NCBI RefSeq assembly: GCF_019710475.1
Contig: NZ_JAJFAX010000005.1
Span: forward strand, 248,001 to 312,000
Length of the DNA stretch: 64,000 nucleotides
Direction: 5' to 3'
From: Glycomyces sp. TRM65418
Lineage (GTDB): Bacteria; Actinomycetota; Actinomycetes; Mycobacteriales; Micromonosporaceae
A program made the position numbers and the translations under genes. The notes under the pieces were generated by a model that made no database searches, was not told where the DNA came from, and saw only the letters and a list, made by a program, of their open reading frames with translations. Positions within the stretch are counted from its first letter, which is position 1. Every line of letters begins with the position of its first letter. Positions 1 to 8,071 of the stretch are shown piece after piece.

Positions 1-61
1 CGTAGTAGCGCAGCGAGCGGACGCTGACCCCGGTCCGGCGGGCGAGTTCCCCGATTCGCAT
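1..61 (-). CDS. MerR-family transcriptional regulator, N-terminal fragment (cut by window edge)
   Basis: Only the first 20 codons are inside the window. They read MRIGELARRTGVSVRSLRYY, which is the winged-helix DNA-recognition start typical of MerR-family regulators (helix-turn-helix followed by the conserved RYY). The effector-binding C-terminal domain lies outside, so the inducer class cannot be told. The gene is divergent from the Old Yellow Enzyme gene, and a perfect 10-bp inverted repeat sits between them. By analogy with MerR/SoxR-type systems it probably represses and activates that reductase from this site. Strong family call; the target is inferred from position. Confidence 0.85.
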   Translation of the reverse strand, partial: MRIGELARRTGVSVRSLRYY

Positions 62-79
62 GGCGTGCCTCACAATCCC

Positions 80-111
80 TTGAACCTGACATCGGTGTCA
101 GGTTCTACGGT
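80..111 (+). promoter_or_regulatory. MerR-type promoter/operator of the OYE gene, leaderless
   Basis: A perfect inverted repeat, GAACCTGACA at 82-91 and TGTCAGGTTC at 96-105 with a 4-bp centre, lies between a -35-like TTGAAC (80-85) and a -10-like TACGGT (106-111). The spacer is about 20 bp, longer than the usual 17, which is the hallmark of promoters that MerR-family activators untwist. The -10 ends 6 bases before the ATG at 118, so the mRNA should start at the A of the start codon. Confidence 0.75.
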
Positions 112-117
112 ACCCGC

Positions 118-1242
118 ATGACGAACGACAGCAAGGCCCAGCGCCTCTTCGAACCCGCCCGACTCGGCACCCTTCGACTGCCGAACCGCCTGGTCATGCC
201 CCCGATGAGCCGCAACCGCGCCGCCGAGGGCGGCGTGCCGACGCCGCTCATGGCCGAGTACTACGCGCAGCGCGCCTCCGCCGGCCTCATCGTCGCGGAA
301 GCGAGCACGCCGAGCCAGGTCGGCTACACCTACCCGGGCATCCCCGGCGTCTTCACCGAACCCCAGGTAGACGGATGGAGGCAGGTGATCAGTGCGATCC
401 ACGGCGCGGGCGGCCGCGTCTTCCTCCAGGTGGAGCACGGCGGCCGGATCGGCCACCCCGAGACCAGCGGCCTGGTCCCGATGGCCCCCTCCCCGATCGC
501 GCTGCCCGGCTACATCCACGTCCCGAGCGGCCACGGCGAGCCCGTCGTGCCGCGCGAGATGACCACGGCCGACATCCGGTCTACAGTGGATGACTTCGTG
601 GCCGCGGCCCGCAACGCGATCCGCGCCGGAGCCGACGGCGTCGAGGTCCACTCGGCGAACGGCTACCTGCTCAACCAGTTCCTCGCCACCAGCACCAACC
701 AGCGCACCGACGCCTACGGCGGCACGATCGCGAACCGCATCCGGTTCGTCGTCGAAGTCGTCGAGGCCGTCGCCGCCGCGATCGGGCCCGAACGCACCGG
801 GCTGCGGATCTCGCCCGGCAACCCGCACAACGGCATCGAGATGGACGACGCCGACCGGCTCTTCCCGGCGCTGCTCGACGCGATCGCGCCGGTCGGCCTC
901 GCGTACCTCCACCTCGCCTACGCCTCGCCGACACCGCTGTTCGCGGAGCTGCGGCGGCGCTGGCAGAGCGTCCTGATCGCCAACCCGTCCGACCCGGCGG
1001 CGCCCGAGTCGGAGCCGATCCCCGCCGACGGGGGCCTCGCCGCCGCGACGGCCATGCTGGACGCGGGAGCGGACCTGATCGCGATCGGCCGCCCGTTCCT
1101 GGCCAACCCCGACCTGCCCGAGCGGCTGCGGACGGGCGCGCCGGTCAACCCGATCCGCAAGGACGTCCCGCTGTACGGCGGCGGGGCCGAAGGGTACACC
1201 GACTACCCGACCCTGGCATCGCTCACGCCCGCCGACGCGTAG
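118..1242 (+). CDS. Old Yellow Enzyme-family alkene reductase (NemA-like)
   Basis: FMN-dependent NAD(P)H:flavin oxidoreductase that would reduce activated C=C bonds or nitro/ester electrophiles in the cytoplasm. The 374-residue protein starts with the family pattern FEPARLGTLRLPNRLVMPPM (residues 11-30). It carries HSANGYLLNQF from residue 178, where His178 and Asn181 match the substrate-binding pair and Tyr183 the proton donor, followed by the conserved QRTDAYGG. IAIGRPFLANPDLPERL near the end is the phosphate-binding part of the TIM barrel. The ATG start is supported by the -10 exactly 6 bases upstream (leaderless). Regulation by the divergent MerR protein is likely, implying a detoxification role for an electrophile sensed by that regulator. 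The substrate is unknown. Confidence 0.9.
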   Translation: MTNDSKAQRLFEPARLGTLRLPNRLVMPPMSRNRAAEGGVPTPLMAEYYAQRASAGLIVAEASTPSQVGYTYPGIPGVFTEPQVDGWRQVISAIHGAGGRVFLQVEHGGRIGHPETSGLVPMAPSPIALPGYIHVPSGHGEPVVPREMTTADIRSTVDDFVAAARNAIRAGADGVEVHSANGYLLNQFLATSTNQRTDAYGGTIANRIRFVVEVVEAVAAAIGPERTGLRISPGNPHNGIEMDDADRLFPALLDAIAPVGLAYLHLAYASPTPLFAELRRRWQSVLIANPSDPAAPESEPIPADGGLAAATAMLDAGADLIAIGRPFLANPDLPERLRTGAPVNPIRKDVPLYGGGAEGYTDYPTLASLTPADA

Positions 1243-1304
1243 AGCTCGCAGCGGCGAAGCGCATCTGCCGCTCCTCACAGTGAAAGGGGATGCCCCGTAC
1301 CGGA

Positions 1305-1338
1305 TGCGGGGCGGCCGCCATGCGGTGGCCGCCCCGCA
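1305..1338 (+). terminator. GC-rich hairpin after the OYE gene
   Basis: TGCGGGGCGGCC (1305-1316) pairs perfectly with GGCCGCCCCGCA (1327-1338) across a 10-base loop. No U-tract follows, as is common for actinobacterial terminators. It sits 60 bases after the OYE stop codon. Confidence 0.6.
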
Positions 1339-1440
1339 CGCCGTGTACTCGACGGCAACTCGTTGGCAAGCGTCGGCCGGTAGGTTCTGATCCGTTGCGG
1401 CGGCCACGGCCACTACGCCACCGAGAGGAATGGAACGTCT

Positions 1441-1830
1441 ATGAGCGGTGCCGGAGTATTCGCGATGGAACCCGAGCAGGTCCACGATGCCGTGGAAGAC
1501 CTGTTCGATATCGAAAGCGAGGTGGACACGGCCGCGGCGGAGATCAAGGACGAGACCTCGACCGTCGGCTCGGCGCTGACCGGAAGCAACTTCGCCGTCG
1601 GCGAAGCGCTCACCTCGGCCGGGACCTGGTGGCACGGCATGCGAGCAGGCGGTTTCGGCCGCCGTTTGGGCAACATGGGCGAGTATCTCGCCACCTGCGC
1701 CGAAACAGCCGTCGAGATCGACGAGTACAACGCGGACGACTTCCGCCGGCACGCCGACCTCGTCCGCTATGCGGACCGACCGAACGCCCAGGTCGAGGCC
1801 TACCCCTCGAATCCCCGCGGCGGCCTGTAG
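1441..1830 (+). CDS. Small helical protein, possibly EspC/WXG-like ESX target
   Basis: A 129-residue acidic, mostly helical protein with no signal peptide or membrane segment. The middle holds GTWWHGMRAGGF, a Trp-rich turn between two helical halves that recalls the WXG/EspC-like small proteins associated with type VII secretion, but the match is not exact and I would not assign a Pfam family by eye. It is followed after only 9 bases by the alpha/beta-hydrolase gene, so the two are almost certainly one transcript. GAGAGG at 1423-1428 serves as ribosome binding site. A likely role is chaperone or co-secreted partner of the downstream protein (inference). Confidence 0.6.
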   Translation: MSGAGVFAMEPEQVHDAVEDLFDIESEVDTAAAEIKDETSTVGSALTGSNFAVGEALTSAGTWWHGMRAGGFGRRLGNMGEYLATCAETAVEIDEYNADDFRRHADLVRYADRPNAQVEAYPSNPRGGL

Positions 1831-1839
1831 GCGAACACC

Positions 1840-3477
1840 ATGGGAACCTCTCTGACCTGGGAAGACCTCTCACTCGCCGACCTGGAGCCGCTGTCCCGAC
1901 TCGCCGCCTCCTGGGCGTCGCACACCTCGGCCATGCTCGAGGCGGCCGAGCGGGTGACCGGCGACATCGTCGGCGACACGCTCAGCGCCGACCACTTCGA
2001 CAGCGACACCGCCGACGAGTGCCGCGCGCAGCTGGGCCGCCTCGCCGATCAGTTCGTCGACGACCTGCACGACTACGCCTCGGTCCGCATCGGAGCGACG
2101 ATCGACGAGCTGTACCAGACGCTCAGCGCGCAGCAGGAGAACCTCAAGGATCTCATCGACGAGGTCGTCGCCGGGAAGTTCGTCATCCAAGGGAGCGCCG
2201 GCAGCGAGTACGTAGAGCTCACGCAACGCCTCGAGGACGAGCTCAACGCCGAAGCCGACCCGATCAGCGCGGTCGCCGACGCGCGGACCGGGGCCCGCCT
2301 GCTCCAGTCGCGGCTTCGCGAGATCATGGAGCGGGCCCGCACGGCCGACGAGGACGCCGCCTCGGTCCTCGGATCGCTCGGCTCCGAAGCGGTCGACCTG
2401 CCGCCGTTCCTCGGCTCGGGGTACAGCGACGCCGTCGAAGCCTATGAAACAGCGCTCGCCGAGCACGAGGCCGCGCAGCGAGAGGAGATGCTCGGCGGCG
2501 GTGCCGACCCCCATGCGGTGGCCGGGTGGTGGGCGAGCCTCTCCGAGAGCGAACGCGAAGCCCTCATCAGCGACGAGCGCGACGCGATCCGCAACCTCGA
2601 CGGCATCCCCTCCGCCGTCCGACACGACGCCAACATGGACTACCTCGTCGAGTACGTCGAGGCCAACCCGCACGACGAGTACGCGCAGTCGCTGCTGGAC
2701 CGCGTCCGCGGCAATCCCGCCACCGCTCACGACGACCTGATGCTCCTCGGCCTCCACGCGCCCCATCCCGACGGCCCCTCGTACGGCGCCGCTCCGCGGA
2801 CGGGCGACGACTGGGGCGTCATCGTGGCCACCGGCGATCCCGACCGGGCCGACAACGTCGGCGTCTACGTTCCCGGCACCGGAAGCGACACCGCCTGGGA
2901 CGTCGCGAACTTCAAGGACGGAACCGGCACCTACATCACCTTCGCCGAGAACATCCAGGCGGCGGCCGACGACGCCTCCGGCGGCGCCGAGAACGTCACC
3001 GTCATGTGGCTGGGCGCCGACATGCCCGACACGCTGCCGGACGCCGCTTCGAGCAACTACGCGCAACGAGGCGCGGCACTGCTCGACTCGTTCACCACCG
3101 GAGTGAACGCCACCAACGGCAACGGCTCGGACGTGAACATCACCCAGATCGGGCACAGCTACGGCGGCACCATGACCGCATACGCCGACGCCCACGGCGG
3201 GCGGAACGCGGCCGACGGCGTCGTGCTCGTGGGCGCGCCGGGCCCGGGAACGGACAACCCCAGTGCCGGGGCCTTCAACGTCGGAGGCGACAACGTCCAC
3301 GTCATGCAGAGCCCGAACGACGAGATCAGGTTCGCCACCGCTACGCACGGTCCGGCGCCCCTCTCCGAGGCGTTCGGCGGGAACGAGGCCGAGGGCGGCG
3401 AGGGCAACCACATGAGCTACTTCCACTCCGGGAGTGCCGGCGTGGACACGCTCGGCGAGATCATGACCGACGACTGA
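1840..3477 (+). CDS. Alpha/beta hydrolase (DUF1023-like) with N-terminal helical domain
   Basis: 545 residues in two parts. Residues 1 to about 230 are a long acidic helical region without a signal peptide; the rest is an alpha/beta hydrolase. The nucleophile elbow IGHSYGG puts the catalytic Ser at residue 440. The strand VVLVGAPGPG follows, and the C-terminal GNHMSYFHS offers the His. This architecture is typical of the actinobacterial DUF1023 group, often adjacent to WXG/EspC-like small proteins and thought to use type VII secretion. The substrate is unknown (lipase or esterase possible). It forms a two-gene unit with the preceding small protein. No ESX ATPase or membrane genes are present nearby, so secretion would rely on machinery encoded elsewhere. 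Confidence 0.75.
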   Translation: MGTSLTWEDLSLADLEPLSRLAASWASHTSAMLEAAERVTGDIVGDTLSADHFDSDTADECRAQLGRLADQFVDDLHDYASVRIGATIDELYQTLSAQQENLKDLIDEVVAGKFVIQGSAGSEYVELTQRLEDELNAEADPISAVADARTGARLLQSRLREIMERARTADEDAASVLGSLGSEAVDLPPFLGSGYSDAVEAYETALAEHEAAQREEMLGGGADPHAVAGWWASLSESEREALISDERDAIRNLDGIPSAVRHDANMDYLVEYVEANPHDEYAQSLLDRVRGNPATAHDDLMLLGLHAPHPDGPSYGAAPRTGDDWGVIVATGDPDRADNVGVYVPGTGSDTAWDVANFKDGTGTYITFAENIQAAADDASGGAENVTVMWLGADMPDTLPDAASSNYAQRGAALLDSFTTGVNATNGNGSDVNITQIGHSYGGTMTAYADAHGGRNAADGVVLVGAPGPGTDNPSAGAFNVGGDNVHVMQSPNDEIRFATATHGPAPLSEAFGGNEAEGGEGNHMSYFHSGSAGVDTLGEIMTDD

Positions 3478-3937
3478 CGCGGCCGGCCTGCGCGGAGAGC
3501 CCCTTCGGCGGCCTGCGAGGCGGCGATGGCGTCGGCGTCCTTGCCCGTCCAGGCGACGGACCAGGTCTGGCCCATCGACGGGCCGCTTCACGGGCGCCCG
3601 AGGTTCCCCCTCAGTCGACGTGTCGGATCGGCGCCGACATTCCGGCGCGTCCCTCCGACACCTCGCCGGCGGTGTCCCGACTCGCTCGCCCGGACCGGGC
3701 TCAGCGCCGGAGGGCGCGCCGGAGTGGACCCTGCGCGCGGAGCTGCCGCTTCGGGCCGAGCGTCCGACGGTGCAGCCCGAGCACTGCGACCGGGCGGTTC
3801 GCCGCGCCGTCGGGCCTCCGGGAGCTCTTGCGGCCGGCGAGCTCGCTGTCAGGGACCCGGGCGGACCGTGCACCGTCCGGGCGTCCGGCCACGCCGCCCT
3901 GCCATGGGGATGCGGGCGGCTCCCGGTTCGGCGGTGC
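3478..3937. other. Intergenic region, no gene recognised
   Basis: This 460-bp gap separates the convergent hydrolase and phosphotransferase genes. Open frames exist on both strands but they are Arg/Pro-rich, of the kind that random high-GC DNA produces, and have no ribosome binding site. I see no strong hairpin, repeat or promoter. Confidence 0.5.
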
Positions 3938-4840
3938 TCACCGCGATGCCTCGTGCGAGGCGAGGACGCGGTTCAGGGCGGCTTCTCCTGCGGGCTTCCA
4001 GGTCGGTTTGCCGCCGGGCCGGCCCAGTTCGCCCGCGTGGCCGATGGCGATCAGGTGCAGCGACCGCCGCAGCGCCCATCCTCGGGCTCGGCGGACCGTG
4101 GCCTCGTCGGCCTCGTTGTAGGCCTTGAAGAACGGCGCGTCCGCGCCCTCGGGCAGCAGCAGCCAGGCCGCGCTGAGGTCCGTGGCCGGGTCGCCCGCGC
4201 ACAGTTCCCCGAAGTCGACCACGCCCGCCAGGGTCCCGTCGGCGACGACGACGTTCGCCGGGTGCAGGTCGCCGTGCAGCCACACCGGGGGCCGGTCCCA
4301 CTCGGGCGCGGCGAGCGCGTCGTCCCAGACCGCCCGCATCCCGACGGCCTTCCGGGGGTCGTCCACGCCCTGCACGGAGCGCTCGACCTCGTCCGTGAAC
4401 GACGTCAAGGGGCCGCCGCGGTCCGGGTTCGACGGGGCGTCGGCCGGTGCCGGCCGATGCAGGGCCGCGAGGAAGCCCGCGAGGGCTTCGGCGGCATGCG
4501 GGCCGCGGTCGATCGGAGCCAGGTCGGCGGGCGTGCCGTCGACCCAACCGGTCACGATCCAGGTCGCCGGGAACCGGTCCGAGGGCTCGCCGAGGCGGAC
4601 CGGAACCGGCACGGGCAGCGGCAGGCGGGAAGCGAGTTCCGGCATCCACCGGTGCTCCTTCGTCAGCAGCTCGGGCGCGCGATCGGTGCGCGGCAGGCGG
4701 ACCGCCAGGTCGTCGCCCAGGCGCCACATCTGGTTGTCCCAGCCGCCTTCCATGCGGCGCAGGTCCCGATCGGCCAGGTCCGGGTGCTGGTCGGTCAGCA
4801 GGGACCGCACGAGCGCCTCATCGATCACCAAGTCACGCAA
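3938..4840 (-). CDS. Aminoglycoside phosphotransferase-family kinase (APH/ChoK-like)
   Basis: About 300 residues with the small-molecule kinase fold. WDNQMWRLGDDLAVRLPR near the N-terminus supplies the nucleotide-binding Lys/Arg strand, WLHGDLHPANVVV around residue 184 is the catalytic Brenner motif, and GVVDFGELCAGDPATDLS holds the metal-binding DFG Asp. Substrate could be an aminoglycoside, a macrolide or a host metabolite; nothing here proves a resistance role. I chose the TTG start at 4840 because GAGGAG lies 7 bases upstream; an upstream GTG at 4885 would add 15 residues without a binding site. TAGGCT at 4903-4908 (minus strand) is a plausible -10. Monocistronic. Confidence 0.8.
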   Translation of the reverse strand: MRDLVIDEALVRSLLTDQHPDLADRDLRRMEGGWDNQMWRLGDDLAVRLPRTDRAPELLTKEHRWMPELASRLPLPVPVPVRLGEPSDRFPATWIVTGWVDGTPADLAPIDRGPHAAEALAGFLAALHRPAPADAPSNPDRGGPLTSFTDEVERSVQGVDDPRKAVGMRAVWDDALAAPEWDRPPVWLHGDLHPANVVVADGTLAGVVDFGELCAGDPATDLSAAWLLLPEGADAPFFKAYNEADEATVRRARGWALRRSLHLIAIGHAGELGRPGGKPTWKPAGEAALNRVLASHEASR

Positions 4841-5068
4841 GGGAACGCTCCTCAAAGCCTCCGTTCGCCGGAGGCCGGTCCGCACCGGTCTGCAACGCGG
4901 CCAGCCTACCCAGGGGCCGTGGGGCCGGCACCCGACCGCGAAGCGCGAAGCCCGTTCCGCCTGGGGTTCCGCCCGCTCGGCGTGGGAGAAGGAGTGAGCG
5001 AGGCCACGGCAGGCGGCCTCACCGGTCTCGTCGCGATGGAGGGGCGGGCCCGGTGCGCCGAGCCCCGT

Positions 5069-5653
5069 TCAGGGACGCCAGTTCGGGTCACGGCCGGTGA
5101 TCCCGATGAGCCGGTCCTGCGGGGACGCGCCGGCGACCTCGACCACCGGGCCGTAGATGCCCGCCCGGGCGGCCTCGTCGTCGGCGTCCTGGCCGTCGAA
5201 CTCCAGCAGCACCGCGACGATCTCGGACGGCAGCTCGTAGTCCTGGCCGGTGGCGCGGGCCAGGTCCCAGCCGTGGATCGCCACCTCGTTGAGCGCCACC
5301 AGAGCCATGACCTCGCCCGGCAGGGTCACGCCGCCCGCGGTGCCCTCGCCCTCCCACGCGGCGGGCTCGCTCCACGCCGCGGCGAGCGCGTCCAGCCGGG
5401 CCGGGAGCAGCGTCCGCCACTCCGGGTCGACCTCGGGCGACGGAGCGACGGGCGGGTCGTCGGTGTGGGGGCCGTGTTCCTTCTTCGCCGTGCTCGTGAA
5501 CGCGAACGTCAGTCCGAGGAGGTGGTTCAGCAGCATCGCGACGCTGAACTCCTCGCACGGGGTCGGATCGCCGAGATGCTCGTCCTTGACGGCGCCGAGC
5601 AGGCCCGCCACCCGGTCGGTGACGGGCTTGAAGTCGATCATCGCGGGGCTCAT
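5069..5653 (-). CDS. TIGR03086/DinB-like metal-binding protein
   Basis: 194 residues. The pattern fits the actinobacterial DinB/mycothiol-dependent maleylpyruvate isomerase superfamily. The N-terminus (FKPVTDRVAGLLGAVKDEHL) is followed by TPCEEFSVAMLLNHLLG, with the first metal His, and by EVAIHGWDLARATGQ, with the second His in the very conserved HGWDLA. These four-helix bundle proteins bind a divalent metal and often act in thiol (mycothiol) chemistry; the exact substrate is not known. The ATG at 5653 has AAGGGA just upstream, better than the farther in-frame start. Confidence 0.8.
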   Translation of the reverse strand: MSPAMIDFKPVTDRVAGLLGAVKDEHLGDPTPCEEFSVAMLLNHLLGLTFAFTSTAKKEHGPHTDDPPVAPSPEVDPEWRTLLPARLDALAAAWSEPAAWEGEGTAGGVTLPGEVMALVALNEVAIHGWDLARATGQDYELPSEIVAVLLEFDGQDADDEAARAGIYGPVVEVAGASPQDRLIGITGRDPNWRP

Positions 5654-5928
5654 GGGTGTCCCTTCGTCGGGGTTCGAGGTCCTCACCAGTCCAGACGCCG
5701 CCCGCGGCCCGGATTCATCGGTCCGCGGGCCGCGGATTTCGCCGAGCCTCATCCGCTCCATGCGCGGCGGCCCGGACCGCGTTGGAACGTGACCGCTATC
5801 GCTGAGTATCGATGCAGCTCATTCAGGGTGCGTCCCAAACCACACCATATATACCGACCTGATAACAAATTCGGTCCAGTTCGGGTGTGGCGGCATCAAA
5901 ATTCACTTTCGCAGGCGAACATCCATCT

Positions 5929-7014
5929 ATGCCTTCTGAATCGAACCGGTCAACGACCGCGCGCAGGAGCGCCAGCATCACGGACCGAGGGGTGACCGTC
6001 CACGACGACGCCGTGGTCCGGCAGATCATCACGCCGCTGCGGCGATACATCCCCGTGGGCTGGTTCGATTGGGAACCCTACGGGAAGCGCCCGAAGAGCT
6101 GGTGGCCCGACCTCTTCATGTTCCTGGGCTTCCTCGCGCTCGCGTACCTCGTGACGTACCGGTCGTGGCTCGTGGAGCTCGACTGGGCGATCCGGGTCTG
6201 GGCCGCCGACGCGAACGACGTGGAATGGCTCGCCGACCTCGCCAAGGCCGGAGCCGAATTCGGCCAGGCCCGCACGGTCGCGACGGTCACGCTGCTCATC
6301 GCGATCTGGTGCGCGCTGCGGTCGCGGTCGATCCGTCCCCTGCTGATGTACGTCATCTCGTTCATCACCCTCGCCAGCATCCTGGGCCTGAAGCACCTGC
6401 TGGGCCGCCCGCTCTCGCACCACCCGTTCGCGCTGGAGAAGGTCTCGCCCGAGGGGCCGCTGCTGTTCACGTACTTCTCCGAAGGCGGCGGCGGCATCCC
6501 GGACGCGACGGCGTTCCCCTCCGGGCACGCCGTGAACTCGATCCTGCTGTTCGGGCTGATCGTCATGCTCATCGGCCACATCATCCCCGCGTGGGCGCGG
6601 TGGACGCTGCTCATCGCCCCGCCGGTGATCGTGTTCTGCTCGCAGCTCTTCCTCGGCCAGCACTGGTTCTCGGACGAGCCGGCCGGGTTCCTGCTGGGCC
6701 TCATCATCATCCGCAGCGCCAAGCGCGTGCCGTGGCACACGATCCCGCTCGGGCCGCTGTCGGTGTTCGACCCCGCGACGCGGCGGACGATCCTGATCTC
6801 GGTGCTGCTCATCGTCGGCGTCATGATCACGCCGACGCTGCACCTGATCCCCGGCCTCATCGCGGCCGCGGTGCTGCCGACGCTGGGCCTGATCTGGCTG
6901 TGGGCGAGCATCAAGGCCAAGCAGCACCGGGAGGCGCTGGAGGCCGAGGAGCCGGGTCCCGAGGGGGACCCGGAGATCCCTAGCCAGCCGTCCGATACGA
7001 GCCGGAGAGCCTGA
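5929..7014 (+). CDS. PAP2-superfamily integral membrane protein with degenerate phosphatase motifs
   Basis: A polytopic membrane protein of 361 residues with about six hydrophobic segments. The PAP2 fold is recognisable from FPSGHAVNS, the intact second phosphatase motif with its catalytic His. The first motif, normally KX6RP, reads LKHLLGRPLS, so the second Arg-Pro is Leu-Ser. The third, normally SRX5H, reads SQLFLGQHWFSDEPAG with Gln in place of the phosphate-binding Arg. The C-terminus is charged and cytoplasmic. The ATG at 5929 is preferred because codons from the alternative GTG at 5887 look unlike the rest of the gene. The gene ends inside purM's 3' end (35-bp convergent overlap). It may be a lipid phosphate-binding protein rather than an active phosphatase. 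Confidence 0.75.
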   Translation: MPSESNRSTTARRSASITDRGVTVHDDAVVRQIITPLRRYIPVGWFDWEPYGKRPKSWWPDLFMFLGFLALAYLVTYRSWLVELDWAIRVWAADANDVEWLADLAKAGAEFGQARTVATVTLLIAIWCALRSRSIRPLLMYVISFITLASILGLKHLLGRPLSHHPFALEKVSPEGPLLFTYFSEGGGGIPDATAFPSGHAVNSILLFGLIVMLIGHIIPAWARWTLLIAPPVIVFCSQLFLGQHWFSDEPAGFLLGLIIIRSAKRVPWHTIPLGPLSVFDPATRRTILISVLLIVGVMITPTLHLIPGLIAAAVLPTLGLIWLWASIKAKQHREALEAEEPGPEGDPEIPSQPSDTSRRA

Positions 7015-8071
7015 CGCCGGCGCCGCCTTCGGCGACCTCGCCGATGGTCCAGGCCTCGACGTGGCGCGCGGTGAGCACGGCCAGCGAGCGGTCCACCTGG
7101 TCGGGCGCGACGATGGCGACCATGCCGACGCCCATGTTGAAGGTCCGCTCCATCTCCTCCTCGCCGATGCCGCCGGCCTGCCGGACGACGTCGAACACGG
7201 GGTTCGGGGTCCAGGCGCCGCGGTCGACCTCGATCTGGAGGTCCTCGGGGAGCGAGCGGACGAGGTTCCCGGCGATGCCGCCGCCGGTGATGTGCGCGAA
7301 GGCGTGCACGTCGCACTCCTTGGCGAGCTCGAGGCAGTCCTTGGCGTAGATGTGCGTCGGCGTGAGCAGCTCCTCGCCGAGGGTCCGCTGGCTGCGCTCG
7401 GCGGTGGCGAACTCGGGCACGACCGTGCCGAGGTCCATCTTGCCGACCCCGAACAGGGCCTCGCGCACGAGCGAGAAGCCGTTGGAGTGCAGACCGGAGG
7501 CGCGCATGGCGATCGCGACGTCGCCGGGCTTGACCCGGTCGGGGCCGAGCAGCTGGTCGGCCTCGACGACGCCGACGCCGGTGGCGGAGATGTCGTAGTC
7601 GTCGGGCTTCATGACGCCCGGGTGCTCGGCGATCTCGCCGCCGATGAGGGAGCAGCCCGCGTACCGGCAGCCGTCGGCGATGCCCGCGCCGATGTCGGCG
7701 ATCTTCTCGGGCACGACCTGGCCGGTGGCGATGTAGTCGAGGAGGAACAGCGGCTCGGCGCCGCAGACGACGAGGTCGTCCACGACCATCGCGACGAGGT
7801 CGATGCCGACCGTGTCGTGGATGCCGAGCTTCTGCGCGATGACGAGCTTCGTGCCCACGCCGTCGGTGGAGGACGCCAGCAGCGGCTTCTTGTACTTCTC
7901 GGTGTCGAGGGCGAACAGCCCGGCGAAGCCGCCGATGCCGCCGACGACCTCGGGCCGGATGGTCTTCTTGATCGAGGGCTTGAGCGCCTCGACGGCCCGG
8001 TCCCCGGCGTCGATGTCGACGCCCGCGGACTGATAGGAGATGGTCTTCTTGGTGGTGGAGCCGCTGCTCAC
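6980..8071 (-). CDS. purM: Phosphoribosylformylglycinamidine cyclo-ligase (AIR synthetase)
   Basis: Catalyses the ATP-dependent closure of FGAM to aminoimidazole ribonucleotide in purine synthesis, as a cytoplasmic dimer. The 363-residue length is usual. The N-terminus has YQSAGVDIDAGDRAVEALKP, followed by GGIGGFAGLF, the nucleotide-binding STDGVGTKL, the ATGQV region and the C-terminal FAHITGGGIAGNLVRSLP. The GTG start at 8071 has a GGAAGGGA binding site and overlaps the purF stop codon by 4 bp (GTGA), so it is translationally coupled to purF. The 3' end overlaps the convergent membrane-protein gene. Confidence 0.97.
   Translation of the reverse strand: MSSGSTTKKTISYQSAGVDIDAGDRAVEALKPSIKKTIRPEVVGGIGGFAGLFALDTEKYKKPLLASSTDGVGTKLVIAQKLGIHDTVGIDLVAMVVDDLVVCGAEPLFLLDYIATGQVVPEKIADIGAGIADGCRYAGCSLIGGEIAEHPGVMKPDDYDISATGVGVVEADQLLGPDRVKPGDVAIAMRASGLHSNGFSLVREALFGVGKMDLGTVVPEFATAERSQRTLGEELLTPTHIYAKDCLELAKECDVHAFAHITGGGIAGNLVRSLPEDLQIEVDRGAWTPNPVFDVVRQAGGIGEEEMERTFNMGVGMVAIVAPDQVDRSLAVLTARHVEAWTIGEVAEGGAGVRLSGSYRTAG

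Noticed and set aside
70-1752. Long minus-strand open frame of 560 codons antisense to the OYE gene
   Set aside because: Arg/Gly/Val-rich, no domain, fully explained by GC-biased codons of the real genes on the other strand.
3463-3570. Short minus frame beginning MGQTWSVAWTGKDADAIAAS
   Set aside because: Looked protein-like, but it runs into the hydrolase 3' end, has no ribosome binding site and no continuation.
1870-3873. Minus-strand frame of 667 codons opposite the hydrolase
   Set aside because: Mirrors the hydrolase codon pattern, has no motif or binding site.
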